The translations under genes and the position numbers were made by a program. Source: a virus. From it: 28,657 nucleotides of DNA. Shown here piece after piece: positions 1 to 8,043 of the stretch; position 1 is the stretch's first letter, and each line of letters starts with the position of its first letter. Below the pieces are notes generated by a model, which was given only the letters and a program-made list of their open reading frames with translations, made no database searches and was not told where the DNA came from. The DNA is taken from positions 1 through 28,657 of the IMG/VR virus record IMGVR_UViG_3300017773_000092; one strand, 5' to 3'.

Positions 1-156
1 AACTTCGCAATGGATAACAAGGCAGATTTAAATGCCAAAGTTAGAGTAATTAGTGCCTCCGTTCAGGCCGAAAGGGATTTACTGAATGGAGTCAATGAAT
101 ACATTGCGCTCATGGAGTTTATCCGTACTCTATGTGGCATAGGAGTAGGGCAATAG
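1..156 (+). CDS. Hypothetical protein, C-terminal fragment
   Basis: Reading frame 1 is open from the first base of the window to the TAG at 154-156 and gives at least 51 residues. It is rich in charged residues with heptad-like hydrophobic spacing (ISASVQAERDLLNGVNEYIALMEFI), so it probably forms helices or a short coiled coil. The 5' end may lie outside the window; an ATG at position 10 could also be the true start of a 48-aa protein. The next gene begins 48 bases downstream with its own TATA box. I do not recognise the family and propose no function. Confidence 0.5.
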   Translation, partial: NFAMDNKADLNAKVRVISASVQAERDLLNGVNEYIALMEFIRTLCGIGVGQ

Positions 157-161
157 ACATG

Positions 162-170
162 TTTATATCC
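162..170 (+). promoter_or_regulatory. TATA-box promoter of the replication operon
   Basis: TTTATATCC starts 43 nt before the ATG at 205. A box in this place predicts a transcription start near 190, giving a short leader that contains the GGTGA ribosome binding site at 192-196. This differs from the other early promoters, where the spacing leaves no leader. Confidence 0.55.
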
Positions 171-204
171 TATGTAGTTTAACGGTAGAATAGGTGAAAA
201 GGTA

Positions 205-1422
205 ATGGCCGAATATGAAAGTGTAGCAAAGCAAGTAGGTACTACTCCTAACGCAATCGAGCGTAGGGTTGGTATGGTACTTAGGGACAATCAATCTGCA
301 TGGGGTTCTATGACAGATGGTGAAAGACAGAATAGAGCAATCCGTATCGCTGCTCGTCAACTATTGACAGAAAAGCGTAAAATCGAATCCTCCGGATGTC
401 AAGTACTTCGTGGGTGTTTCGTTGCATCGCCGCCCTACAAGGATTGGGCTAAGATGGCGTACAAAAAGATGAACACTACACTATCAAGTCTTGACGAGGG
501 TGGTATTGATTCTTTGATTACGAGCGGTGCTATTGTAACATACACTGCTGCAGAATCTGGTTACACACGCAAGGCTAATCCGTCTTTGATGTCAAAGTCT
601 GACTTTACATCTGGACTTGCTGAAGCGAATGTAGATTCTTTGCCTAAGGGTACTGTTAGTCATGATGACCTTGGCATTCACTACTACATCGTGGCAGACA
701 ATACTATGCCTAAGTATCCATCTGGTGATGCTAACTATCGCTATGGTTCGCCTCGCCCTGAGTCTGAGCCTGAGCGTACATGTTTGTTCCTTGGTGCTTT
801 AGATACTTACGATGTCAATGATGTTCGTTTGTATGAAATTAAGTTTAGTGGTAACGATGCTCTAGAGCAACAACCTACATTTGTTCCTGGAGTTATTCCT
901 GTAAAACCTGGCAAGGACAATGCTAAAACCGGTAACGGTAGAGCATGGACTCGCAAAGGTGTTTCTATCTTTAGTGAAGATGAAGAGGCGGCATCAGTAT
1001 TGCCTTCTGCACCATTCGCTATTGTTGATGGTAAGCCTAGTGGTTTCATGGTTGACATTCTTACTGATGTATTACCGTCATTCAATGAGTTGCTTCCATA
1101 CTATGATGCGCACCGTGACGATGAAGATTGGTGGAGTCAAAGTGTTGGTCTAATGGGTGAAGTATCACACATAGATACACTCGACAATGGCGCATCTACT
1201 ATCGTAGTCGGCGACCTTGAAGATTTCACTGCACCATCCATAGAGGTTAGAGTACCTGCCTCACATGCACATCTGATTGACTTTGCTGTTGGTTCTACTA
1301 TCCTTATCACCGGTGGTGTTTGGAAGACTAACGACGGCGAGCCTCGTATGTCAGTCAGTGGTTGGTTTATTGTCGATGGCATCACACCGTCTGAAGATTC
1401 TGTTGAAGGATGGGATGCTTGA
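205..1422 (+). CDS. Putative ssDNA-binding protein with C-terminal OB fold
   Basis: A 405-aa protein. The C-terminal part (about residues 315-395) reads like an OB-fold barrel: strands such as GEVSHIDTL, STIVVGDLED, IEVRVPAS, then VGSTILITGGVW and MSVSGWFIV, as in RPA/SSB-type domains. The last residues are acidic (PSEDSVEGWDA), as in many SSB tails that recruit partner proteins. The N-terminal 60 residues are helical and polar with a possible HTH-like segment (VAKQVGTTPNAIERRVG). The ATG at 205 follows a GGTGA Shine-Dalgarno at 192-196. It is the first gene of an overlapping operon with a recombination-type ATPase and a sliding clamp, which fits a role in coating ssDNA at the viral fork. The assignment rests on fold-like pattern and context; the middle region (residues 90-300) is unrecognised. 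Confidence 0.6.
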   Translation: MAEYESVAKQVGTTPNAIERRVGMVLRDNQSAWGSMTDGERQNRAIRIAARQLLTEKRKIESSGCQVLRGCFVASPPYKDWAKMAYKKMNTTLSSLDEGGIDSLITSGAIVTYTAAESGYTRKANPSLMSKSDFTSGLAEANVDSLPKGTVSHDDLGIHYYIVADNTMPKYPSGDANYRYGSPRPESEPERTCLFLGALDTYDVNDVRLYEIKFSGNDALEQQPTFVPGVIPVKPGKDNAKTGNGRAWTRKGVSIFSEDEEAASVLPSAPFAIVDGKPSGFMVDILTDVLPSFNELLPYYDAHRDDEDWWSQSVGLMGEVSHIDTLDNGASTIVVGDLEDFTAPSIEVRVPASHAHLIDFAVGSTILITGGVWKTNDGEPRMSVSGWFIVDGITPSEDSVEGWDA

Positions 1423-2342
1423 TGGCGTGGGGTCAGTCTACTGCTGCAGCAGATGAATCGCCTAAGTATGGGCGTGAACATATGCGGGCTGTGTTTGAGC
1501 GTCAAAAGGCCAGACAGAATAGTACTCCTGTTCGTATGGCGTTTGTTGGTAAAGAAAATACCTGCAAAACCGGTTTAGCCTTAGACCTTGCTAATACAGA
1601 TAAATTGATTACTATATTCGATTTTGACAATTCTGCTTCGGAAACGGTTGCACATCTCTATCCCGATAGCGATAATATAAACATACTATCTCTATATGAT
1701 GAAACCGATGAATCTATCTTTAACGAAGATAACACTACTAATTGGGTTAATCTTGTTGAAAAGGTCGGTTGGTTCGTTAATCTCCTTTCCGAAGATATAC
1801 AGGAAAATCCTGATGCTCATGGTGCTGTTATCTTTGACGGTGGTTCTACCTTCATGAAATGGTGTGAGTTTGCTATGACCGGTACTCTACTAAAGCGTGG
1901 CGTTATCAAAGAAGAGGGTGACTCCTTCAACCAGAAGGAATGGCGTACACGCAATCAACTGTTTAGAGATATTATCAACCGTGTTCATGGATTGTCTATT
2001 GATAAGGTATTCTTTACTTTCCATCTAAAAGACCACAAAACATATGTTGATGTGGGCGGTGGCTCTAAGGGTCTAATGAAGATTGGTGAAAAGGTTGACT
2101 GGGTTGATGGGACACAAAGATTAGTCTCGCAACAGATTTTCCTAGCACGATTCCGCAATAAGGCTGATGATGCTGCTGGTGTTTCTGGTGACGATACACT
2201 CGATAAGGATGAGTGGGTTGTTAGAGCAACAATAGAAGAAATGAAAGGTCGTGGCATGGAACTTGTCGGTACTACTAAGGATTTACTACATATCAAAGGT
2301 GGCAAGGTAACATGGAACGGGCTACCAGAACTAAAGTGGTGA
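1422..2342 (+). CDS. Sak4/RecA-like P-loop ATPase (AAA_24-type)
   Basis: A 306-aa ATPase. Residues 43-50 (GKENTCKT) form a Walker A loop in which the usual second glycine is a cysteine. VIFDGGS at 136-142 is the likely Walker B strand, preceded by the strand LITIFDFDNSASE, as in phage single-RecA-core ATPases of the Sak4/AAA_24 group. These act in recombination or annealing together with SSB, and the gene follows the SSB-like gene directly. I chose the ATG at 1422 because it overlaps the upstream TGA as TGATG, typical of coupled translation; an in-frame ATG at 1410 would add four residues (MGCL). Its stop lies in the ribosome binding site (GGTGA) of the next gene. A DnaB- or RadA-type replicative role is possible but less likely given the small size and lack of an N-terminal domain. 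Confidence 0.6.
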   Translation: MAWGQSTAAADESPKYGREHMRAVFERQKARQNSTPVRMAFVGKENTCKTGLALDLANTDKLITIFDFDNSASETVAHLYPDSDNINILSLYDETDESIFNEDNTTNWVNLVEKVGWFVNLLSEDIQENPDAHGAVIFDGGSTFMKWCEFAMTGTLLKRGVIKEEGDSFNQKEWRTRNQLFRDIINRVHGLSIDKVFFTFHLKDHKTYVDVGGGSKGLMKIGEKVDWVDGTQRLVSQQIFLARFRNKADDAAGVSGDDTLDKDEWVVRATIEEMKGRGMELVGTTKDLLHIKGGKVTWNGLPELKW

Positions 2343-2346
2343 GATA

Positions 2347-2589
2347 ATGGGAGTATATTTGCACGACGGCGGGGATAACCCTGAAGATAATGATGCGGTT
2401 AGACCCTACCAAATAGAGGTTCTAAATACTGAGTTAGATAAACTTACTGATATGCTATATGAAGTTAGGGAATCTGTCAAACAATGTAGTGAAACTATTA
2501 ACCAGATGGCACGATACATTGCTGATAAGGAAGGAAAGGGTGCAGGTCTAATGTTTGACCTACCCGTACTAAGGAAGGTGAAAGAATGA
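2347..2589 (+). CDS. Small coiled-coil hypothetical protein
   Basis: An 80-aa protein. The first 20 residues are acidic (DGGDNPEDND); residues 20-65 have a heptad pattern of hydrophobic residues (IEVLNTELDKLTDMLYEV), suggesting a coiled coil; the end is basic (LRKVKE). A GGTGA site at 2337-2341 overlaps the previous stop codon. Its own stop overlaps the start of the clamp gene as ATGA. Position between the ATPase and the clamp suggests an accessory replication factor, but there is no recognisable domain. Confidence 0.6.
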   Translation: MGVYLHDGGDNPEDNDAVRPYQIEVLNTELDKLTDMLYEVRESVKQCSETINQMARYIADKEGKGAGLMFDLPVLRKVKE

Positions 2590-3425
2590 AAATAGATACC
2601 CGTTTATTAACAAGTATGCTTAACAGAACAAAAAGAATCCAGAATGTTGGAGGAAAGCCGCAACCGCAGGTAACGGCGTGTGTTTTGGTAGGTTACTCGG
2701 ATAGAGTTACTACTACATCTTTGGTTCGTGACGGTAAAACAAGTCTATCACACTTCGCTATTCCATCGGAGTCTATGGGGCGTGATGCTGTATCTCTACC
2801 TATACCAGATATTGACCGTGTACTAGGTGTTCTAAACTCACATGGGTCACCGGTAAAGATTGAGTACGATGACAATAAACTTCTATTTACATCGGGTAAA
2901 AAGAAAACCCGATTGACTGCATCCCTAAATGGTCTTGCATTCCCGCATTCTCAGGAAACTATTAACGAATGGGGCGTAAAGTCTGAGGAATTGTCAACAA
3001 AGTTTATCTTTGCCGAATCCGGCTTCAAAGGGTATTTGATGTCCGATGGTTCGGTTAGAGAACCATCTTACGAATGGAAGGTTGATGCTAACGAATTGTT
3101 TGAGGCACTACGATGCGACAACATGAATGGCCAGAAACTAAACCGATATACTGTAAGCATTCGTGATTCGGTTATTAGGGTTGGTGTTGGCGAGGAAATG
3201 AAAGGATTTACCGTTGTGGAGTTTGCTAACTCAGAACCAGGATTGGCTGCGCAAAGTTTTGAAATGGATTGGGACTTTGAGGGCGGATTGGATAATGTTC
3301 TCGCTGGTATATCCGGTGACATTACTATACACATTCTTGACTTTACTAAAGAGAAACAGGGTATGCGAATGGTAATCGACCTTGGCGAGCGTGGCTATGT
3401 ATATCAGGCTGGCGTTATTAGATGA
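2586..3425 (+). CDS. DNA sliding clamp, PCNA-like
   Basis: A 279-aa protein, slightly longer than cellular PCNA (about 245-260 aa). It shows the repeating clamp pattern of an alpha helix followed by beta strands. The first half contains SLPIPDIDRVLGVLNS followed by VKIEYDDNKLLFTSGKKKTRL. The second half contains KVDANELFEALRCDN followed by YTVSIRDSVIRVGVG, a ligand-type helix/strand unit typical of PCNA and DnaN domains. The C-terminal MRMVIDLGERGYVYQAGVI matches the final strands. It would encircle DNA and tether the PolB encoded about 2.3 kb downstream. The start overlaps the upstream stop (ATGA), and its own stop overlaps the PLP enzyme start (ATGA). No clamp loader gene is visible in this window; the virus may use host RFC or encode it elsewhere. 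Confidence 0.65.
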   Translation: MKIDTRLLTSMLNRTKRIQNVGGKPQPQVTACVLVGYSDRVTTTSLVRDGKTSLSHFAIPSESMGRDAVSLPIPDIDRVLGVLNSHGSPVKIEYDDNKLLFTSGKKKTRLTASLNGLAFPHSQETINEWGVKSEELSTKFIFAESGFKGYLMSDGSVREPSYEWKVDANELFEALRCDNMNGQKLNRYTVSIRDSVIRVGVGEEMKGFTVVEFANSEPGLAAQSFEMDWDFEGGLDNVLAGISGDITIHILDFTKEKQGMRMVIDLGERGYVYQAGVIR

Positions 3426-4333
3426 GTCTAAACCGAGGCGTTCTAATCAATGGTAGTAACTTAACCCCAGTGGAAACACTGGGTAAGTGTTGGGTAAAGC
3501 GTGAAGATAAAGCGTTCAAAGTAAGTGATAGTGAGCCTAGTGGACTAAAGGTAAGACAGTTTCTTGTTATGGCTGAAGAACAGCCAGACGACCCTATGGT
3601 TGTTGGTTGTGCGTCATATTCAGCAATGCAAATCTATGTTGCTTGGGCGGCAAAAGAGGCTGGTGTTTCGGCGCATATCTTTGTCCCGAGAAGAAAAGAA
3701 AGGACTATGGCTACTCAATATGCAGAATCTATGGGTGCTACTATCCACGAGGTTTTTCCTGGGTATGCTAATGTCTATCGTAAGCGAGCACGAGACTTTG
3801 TTAAGGAAATAGGTGGTTGTGTCCGTTGGGATTCTAAAAGAGCGATTTATGATACCGCCTTACAAACTATAAACCTACCACCCGATGCAAAGAGGATTAT
3901 TGTTCCTACGGGCTCGGGTTTAACAGCAGCCGGTGTAATGGTTGGTCTTGCAATCCTAAAAAGAACCGATGTTGAAGTGGTTGCTGTATGCGTCTCCGAC
4001 CTTGCTGATGAAGAAAACATATATCACAATGCCGACTTTATGGTGGGTGAAATGACCGGTCATTACACCGACCCGATTCTGACCCCCAGAATGCCCGTTC
4101 TGCGTATGGAAAGGGCCGCAGGGGGTTATGACCACTGGGTGTTTAGAACATTGCCCTACGGTGATGTTTTAGACCCATTTTATACTGCAAAGGCGTTTGA
4201 CTATCTTATCGCAGGTGATGTCCTGTGGGTATCTGGGATGAGGCCGGTAGAGGCATGCCCTAAAGAATGGCAGGAATTATATCAGGATTACCAAAAAGAA
4301 TTAAATGACCGCAGTACACCTGTTAGCAACTAA
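3422..4333 (+). CDS. Fold-type II PLP enzyme (ACC deaminase / cysteine desulfhydrase-like)
   Basis: A 303-aa protein of the tryptophan-synthase-beta superfamily. WVKREDKAFKVSD leads into SGLKVRQF, where Lys43 sits where the Schiff-base lysine lies in ACC deaminase and D-cysteine desulfhydrase (GGNKxRKLE). The loop GCASYSAMQ (62-70) corresponds to the SN(H/Q) loop but lacks the conserved Asn. VPTGSGLTAAG (161-171) is the PLP phosphate-binding loop, and FYTAKAFDYLIAGDVLWVSG matches the family's C-terminal end. The gene is translationally coupled to the clamp (ATGA overlap) and sits just before an amino-methyltransferase-like gene. Cellular relatives degrade D-cysteine or ACC. In a virus, fold-type II PLP enzymes have been proposed to build amino-acid-derived DNA base modifications; that role here is inference. 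A metabolic helper role is the alternative. Confidence 0.8.
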   Translation: MSLNRGVLINGSNLTPVETLGKCWVKREDKAFKVSDSEPSGLKVRQFLVMAEEQPDDPMVVGCASYSAMQIYVAWAAKEAGVSAHIFVPRRKERTMATQYAESMGATIHEVFPGYANVYRKRARDFVKEIGGCVRWDSKRAIYDTALQTINLPPDAKRIIVPTGSGLTAAGVMVGLAILKRTDVEVVAVCVSDLADEENIYHNADFMVGEMTGHYTDPILTPRMPVLRMERAAGGYDHWVFRTLPYGDVLDPFYTAKAFDYLIAGDVLWVSGMRPVEACPKEWQELYQDYQKELNDRSTPVSN

Positions 4334-4378
4334 TCTTTATTCGTTCTTATATGGGGCCGAAGAATAGCATAGAACATG

Positions 4379-4390
4379 TTTATATGGTAT
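4379..4390 (+). promoter_or_regulatory. TATA box, leaderless type, of the methyltransferase gene
   Basis: TTTATATGGTAT begins 29 nt before the ATG at 4408, which puts the expected archaeal transcription start at or next to the A of the ATG. There is no Shine-Dalgarno between them. A second similar element (TTATATGGGG, 4347-4356) lies 32 bases upstream. The T-rich stretch at 4331-4349 may terminate the preceding operon. Confidence 0.65.
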
Positions 4391-4407
4391 AACTATTATC
4401 CTATAAC

Positions 4408-5358
4408 ATGGCAAAGAATGTTGATGGGCTCCAACAACGCTTCATGGATAATCCTTTCTCAATAATCAATACCGCTACTGACCGTTGGCAAAGCAGAAAG
4501 CGGGGTTGGATAGCACTCGGTATCGAATCAGAAGTAGGTAGGGATGCACGAGCATTTAATATCAAAGAATGGATGGGTGATACCGAAGATGTTCAGGTAG
4601 CAACCCAAAGTGATACTTCTATCTTTGACCCCGCTCTATGTGAAATACTTTACACATGGTTTGTACCTGAGAAAACTAGGGATTCCCATTCGCCTATTGA
4701 TAGACCCGTAGTTCTCGACCCGTTTGCTGGTGGTTCGGTGCGTGGTATTGTTGCATCCCAGATGGGCTTAGACTATGTGGGTATAGAATTACGCCAAGAA
4801 CAGGTTGATGCTAACCGTATTCAATTTGGTCGTATTGGAGGTAAAGATGGTGCTAATTGCACATGGGTTCAAGGGGATTCGGCAAAGCGTCTACCCCAAC
4901 TTGGTGATGAATACGACATGCTTTTAACATGTCCTCCATATGGTGATTTGGAAGTATATTCCGATGACCCTGCTGATATTAGTAATATGGATGTCGATGG
5001 GTTCGATGAGGCATATGCCGACATAATGGCTAAAGCACTATGTAAGATGCAACCGAATACATTTGCTTGTGTAGTGGTCGGTGACTATCGAGATAAAAAG
5101 GGCTATCTATGTAACTTTGTTTCTAAGACTATTGCCGCATGTGAAGTGCATGGCTTTAGGTTATTCAACGAGATTATCCTACAAAATGTAGTCGGCACAC
5201 TAGCACTTAGGGTGGCCCGTCAATGGGAAACCAATCGCAAGATAGGTAAAATGCACCAGAATGTGTTGGTGTTTTACAACGGTGACCCACGCAAAATGAA
5301 AGACCATTGGCACAAGATGAATGAAGTAGACCAAAAGACGCTGGCGGAGTGGTTGTAA
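4408..5358 (+). CDS. DNA amino-methyltransferase-like protein with CPPY motif
   Basis: A 316-aa Rossmann-fold SAM-dependent enzyme. Motif I is VLDPFAGGS (residues 102-110), followed by the acidic end of strand 2 in YVGIELR. Motif IV is LLTCPPYGDLEVYSDD (172-187), so the catalytic D/N/S of the DPPY motif is a cysteine. VVVGDYRDKKGY and HQNVLVFYNGDP near the C terminus are family-like strands. These motifs place it with phage N4/N6 DNA methylases of the 'DNA methylase / ParB-associated' kind. No separate target recognition domain is obvious. It is monocistronic with its own TATA box and lies between the PLP enzyme and a small HTH protein. It may methylate DNA, or, given the altered motif and the PLP neighbour, transfer or finish another group; the latter is inference. 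No restriction endonuclease gene is adjacent. Confidence 0.75.
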   Translation: MAKNVDGLQQRFMDNPFSIINTATDRWQSRKRGWIALGIESEVGRDARAFNIKEWMGDTEDVQVATQSDTSIFDPALCEILYTWFVPEKTRDSHSPIDRPVVLDPFAGGSVRGIVASQMGLDYVGIELRQEQVDANRIQFGRIGGKDGANCTWVQGDSAKRLPQLGDEYDMLLTCPPYGDLEVYSDDPADISNMDVDGFDEAYADIMAKALCKMQPNTFACVVVGDYRDKKGYLCNFVSKTIAACEVHGFRLFNEIILQNVVGTLALRVARQWETNRKIGKMHQNVLVFYNGDPRKMKDHWHKMNEVDQKTLAEWL

Positions 5359-5365
5359 GCAACTC

Positions 5366-5373
5366 TTTATAGG
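5366..5373 (+). promoter_or_regulatory. TATA box upstream of the HTH gene
   Basis: TTTATAGG begins 30 nt before the ATG at 5396. Unlike the other early genes with this spacing, an AGGTGAT ribosome binding site (5386-5392) is also present just before the start. Confidence 0.5.
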
Positions 5374-5395
5374 CTTAATGTATAAAGGTGATAGC

Positions 5396-5719
5396 ATGGC
5401 AAGGATATTGATTGACATAGGCGAAGATGGTAGTATAGAGGCGGAGTTACCGCAAAGTGTTGCTATTGGTGATGTATTAGAGATTAAAGGTGTAAATGTG
5501 GATGGGGTACAAAACAACTCCGTTCTTTTGATTATTAAAGCATGTATGGTTGAACCTCAGAAACTATACCGTGACGAAGCATGGTTAAGAAACGCATACC
5601 TATCAGACAACAAGACGATGGCAGAACTTGGTGCTATGTTCAATGTATCACCAATGACTATCTGCACATGGTTAGAAAAGTTTGGTGTTGAAACACGAAG
5701 CCGTGGTCGCCGTAGTTAA
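5396..5719 (+). CDS. Small helix-turn-helix DNA-binding protein
   Basis: A 107-aa protein. Residues 1-50 are beta-rich (ARILIDIG, SIEAELP, VLEIKGV, SVLLIIKA), possibly a small barrel. Residues 63-95 form an HTH: WLRNAYLSDNKTMAELGAMF followed by NVSPMTICTWLEKFG, the 'N-x-S-x-x-T-I-x-x-W-L' recognition-helix pattern seen in homing-endonuclease and resolvase-type HTHs. The tail is basic (RSRGRRS). I chose the ATG at 5396 because AGGTGAT lies 4 nt upstream; an in-frame ATG at 5378 would precede that site. It could be an early transcription regulator or a specificity partner for the adjacent methyltransferase. Neither role can be decided from the sequence. Confidence 0.65.
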   Translation: MARILIDIGEDGSIEAELPQSVAIGDVLEIKGVNVDGVQNNSVLLIIKACMVEPQKLYRDEAWLRNAYLSDNKTMAELGAMFNVSPMTICTWLEKFGVETRSRGRRS

Positions 5720-5736
5720 GATAGTCTATCACTACA

Positions 5737-5748
5737 TTTATATGGTAT
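5737..5748 (+). promoter_or_regulatory. TATA box, leaderless type, of the polB gene
   Basis: TTTATATGGTAT, identical to the elements at 4379 and 8061, begins 30 nt before the ATG at 5767. No Shine-Dalgarno follows it. The predicted transcription start coincides with the start codon. Confidence 0.65.
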
Positions 5749-5766
5749 GTAGGCATAGTATATTTG

Positions 5767-8043
5767 ATGATAGTAGAGCGGCAGGGCAACCGTAATGTCT
5801 TGGTAAGGCATAGGGATAGTGACGGCGAGCGTAAAGAAACTATGCTTAAAGGTTACTATCCTTTTGGTTACCTATTAGATGAAGATGCTGAACACCTACC
5901 GGCTCTATCCAAAGAATCAGGTTATACTGGTGTATATGGTGAATCGCTAACTAAGGTTACTATGGGTAATCCTGCTGATGTTGGCGATTTGAAAAACCAA
6001 TTCGATAAGACATGGGAATGTAACATACCGTGGACTAATCGTTGCTTATCTCTATACAACCAATCTAATTCCCCAATTGAAAATTACAACCACCGTATCT
6101 GGTATTTGGATATGGAGTGGTCGATGGATAGTGAGCGTATAACCGTCATAAGTGTATATGATAGTTACAAAGAAAAGATGTGGACTTGGGCCGTAGTACC
6201 ACCCGAAGACTTTAATGAAAGCCCGACGACTTTAGATTTCCTTAGATTCAAAGAACATCCCGATTGGCAGAATGGAAGTAAATCAATTTCTGAATACAAA
6301 TACTCACAAGCACCAATTAGATTATTCCAAAACGAAGCCGATATGCTATGGTCTTTCGTTAAACAAATGCAGAAATGTGACCCCGACATTATTACCGGCT
6401 GGAATGTAGTAAATGCAGATTGTAGAGTACTAATTGAAAGATGCCAGGCAAATGGTATAGACCCCAAAAAGATGTGTGGTGGCTCATCCCGCACCATTAG
6501 ATACAATTATAGTGATTGGGCTCAACCTATTGGTGGTCGGTTGGTTATTGATTTGATGCTTGCCGTGTGTAATTTGTGGCAATTAAAGAATGGAGCACTA
6601 CCTAACAAGAAATTAGATACCGTAGCCGACTTGCTGTTAAACGACAAGAAGTTACCGCTTTCCGACGGCCATAACACATATTACTCCGATTTCCATACAT
6701 ACCTTGACTACAACATACAAGATGTAGCACTACTACCTCAATTAAATGAAAAGGTAAATGCTATCAATCACTACCTTGCTATTCAACATATCGTACAATG
6801 TGATATTCAGACAACACCGTTTGTCACTCGGTTATTCACGGTAATGGCTATCAATGATGACAAGTTTAACTATTGCATTCCGTCAAAACCACAATTTCAA
6901 CATGAAGCATATAGTGGTGCTGACATTATGGAACCCGAGCCTGGAGTCTATGAGGGTGTTGCTATCATGGATATTAAGGCTATGTATCACTCTAATGTCA
7001 ATTTGCATAATATATCATGGGAAACGCTCGACGACGACGGTAAGGACTGTGGTAATGGTACTTCGTTTAGCCAAAGCAGATTGGGTTTGTTAGGTCGCCA
7101 AATGGATTACATGACTGTTCTTCGTAATGACTATAAGCGTTTGAAAGCCGGTGCTAAAAGTAAAGCGGAGGAGGATAGATGGGATGCTATGCAGTACGCC
7201 ACTAAATCACTCGTTGCATCTATGTACGGGGCAGCCGGTGATTCTAAGTATGGTTTGTATCATCCGAAAGTAGCCGCCGCCATCACATTTACCTCACGCC
7301 AAACACTATTCCGATTGCGTGACGAGTGCGAATTGCGTGATATGAAGGTAATATACGGACATACTGATTCTGTATTCGTTTTGTGTGATTCCCCCGAATT
7401 GGGCAAAATACATATTGCAAGTATTAACGATGACATGTCTCCTATTATTACGGAGTTTGAAAAGTGGTGTTCGTCTATGCTAATCGTTGCCAAGAATCGT
7501 TATGCCGGTATGACTAAGTGGACTGAGGGCGAATATCACGACCCTAAGTTATATGTCAAAGGCATAGAATTGAAACAAAATAGGCTTCCTGCTATTATGA
7601 AGCGGGTTATGTCGGAAACAATAGAGGGTCTTTTGACCGGTATTAGTGAGGGCCAAATGACTACTAATCTTACTTCGTTAATAACAGGCGTTGTGAAAGG
7701 CGAGGTTGATGGTAAAGACCTGTGCATCAACGCTAAACTATCTAGGAATCTAGAGGAGTATAGTGTGTTGGGCGAATCACGAGCAGGTGCGGCGTGGGCT
7801 AACAAGCACCTCGGAAAGGGTTACCGTAAGGGTAGTAACTTTTTATCCACGCTATCTATTGATGGCTCGTACATAGCATTTTGTGACCCCAAAGAAATAG
7901 AAGGAATAACTACTATTGGGTACAAACACCTAGCCGAGCGATTTATTATTAACAAAGTGCGACCCTATTATCACATTGCATGCTTCGATATGCAACCGCT
8001 AGTAAATGCTCTAAACGGTGTATCAGATGTATCGTGGCTATGA
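5767..8043 (+). CDS. polB: Family B DNA polymerase
   Basis: A 758-aa replicative polymerase, full length and without an intein. The 3'-5' exonuclease motifs are present: Exo I YLDMEW (D115, E117), Exo II NVVNADCRVL (D218) and Exo III YNIQD (Y315, D319). The polymerase motifs are A MDIKAMYHS (D402; usual form DxxSLYP), B KSLVASMYG (K480, with Ala at the usually conserved Asn, residue 484) and C YGHTDS (H532, D534; usually YGDTDS). The thumb motif KGIELKQNR (KGxExxR-like) follows. Both polymerase metal-binding aspartates (D402, D534) and the exonuclease acids are retained, so the enzyme should be active. An in-frame TTG at 5764 is rejected as the start because the ATG at 5767 has the 30-nt TATA spacing. 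It would work with the clamp and SSB-like protein encoded upstream and the primase downstream. Confidence 0.93.
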   Translation: MIVERQGNRNVLVRHRDSDGERKETMLKGYYPFGYLLDEDAEHLPALSKESGYTGVYGESLTKVTMGNPADVGDLKNQFDKTWECNIPWTNRCLSLYNQSNSPIENYNHRIWYLDMEWSMDSERITVISVYDSYKEKMWTWAVVPPEDFNESPTTLDFLRFKEHPDWQNGSKSISEYKYSQAPIRLFQNEADMLWSFVKQMQKCDPDIITGWNVVNADCRVLIERCQANGIDPKKMCGGSSRTIRYNYSDWAQPIGGRLVIDLMLAVCNLWQLKNGALPNKKLDTVADLLLNDKKLPLSDGHNTYYSDFHTYLDYNIQDVALLPQLNEKVNAINHYLAIQHIVQCDIQTTPFVTRLFTVMAINDDKFNYCIPSKPQFQHEAYSGADIMEPEPGVYEGVAIMDIKAMYHSNVNLHNISWETLDDDGKDCGNGTSFSQSRLGLLGRQMDYMTVLRNDYKRLKAGAKSKAEEDRWDAMQYATKSLVASMYGAAGDSKYGLYHPKVAAAITFTSRQTLFRLRDECELRDMKVIYGHTDSVFVLCDSPELGKIHIASINDDMSPIITEFEKWCSSMLIVAKNRYAGMTKWTEGEYHDPKLYVKGIELKQNRLPAIMKRVMSETIEGLLTGISEGQMTTNLTSLITGVVKGEVDGKDLCINAKLSRNLEEYSVLGESRAGAAWANKHLGKGYRKGSNFLSTLSIDGSYIAFCDPKEIEGITTIGYKHLAERFIINKVRPYYHIACFDMQPLVNALNGVSDVSWL

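Noticed and set aside
5764-5766. TTG start for PolB
   Set aside because: The ATG right after it is a better codon and has the 30-nt TATA spacing.
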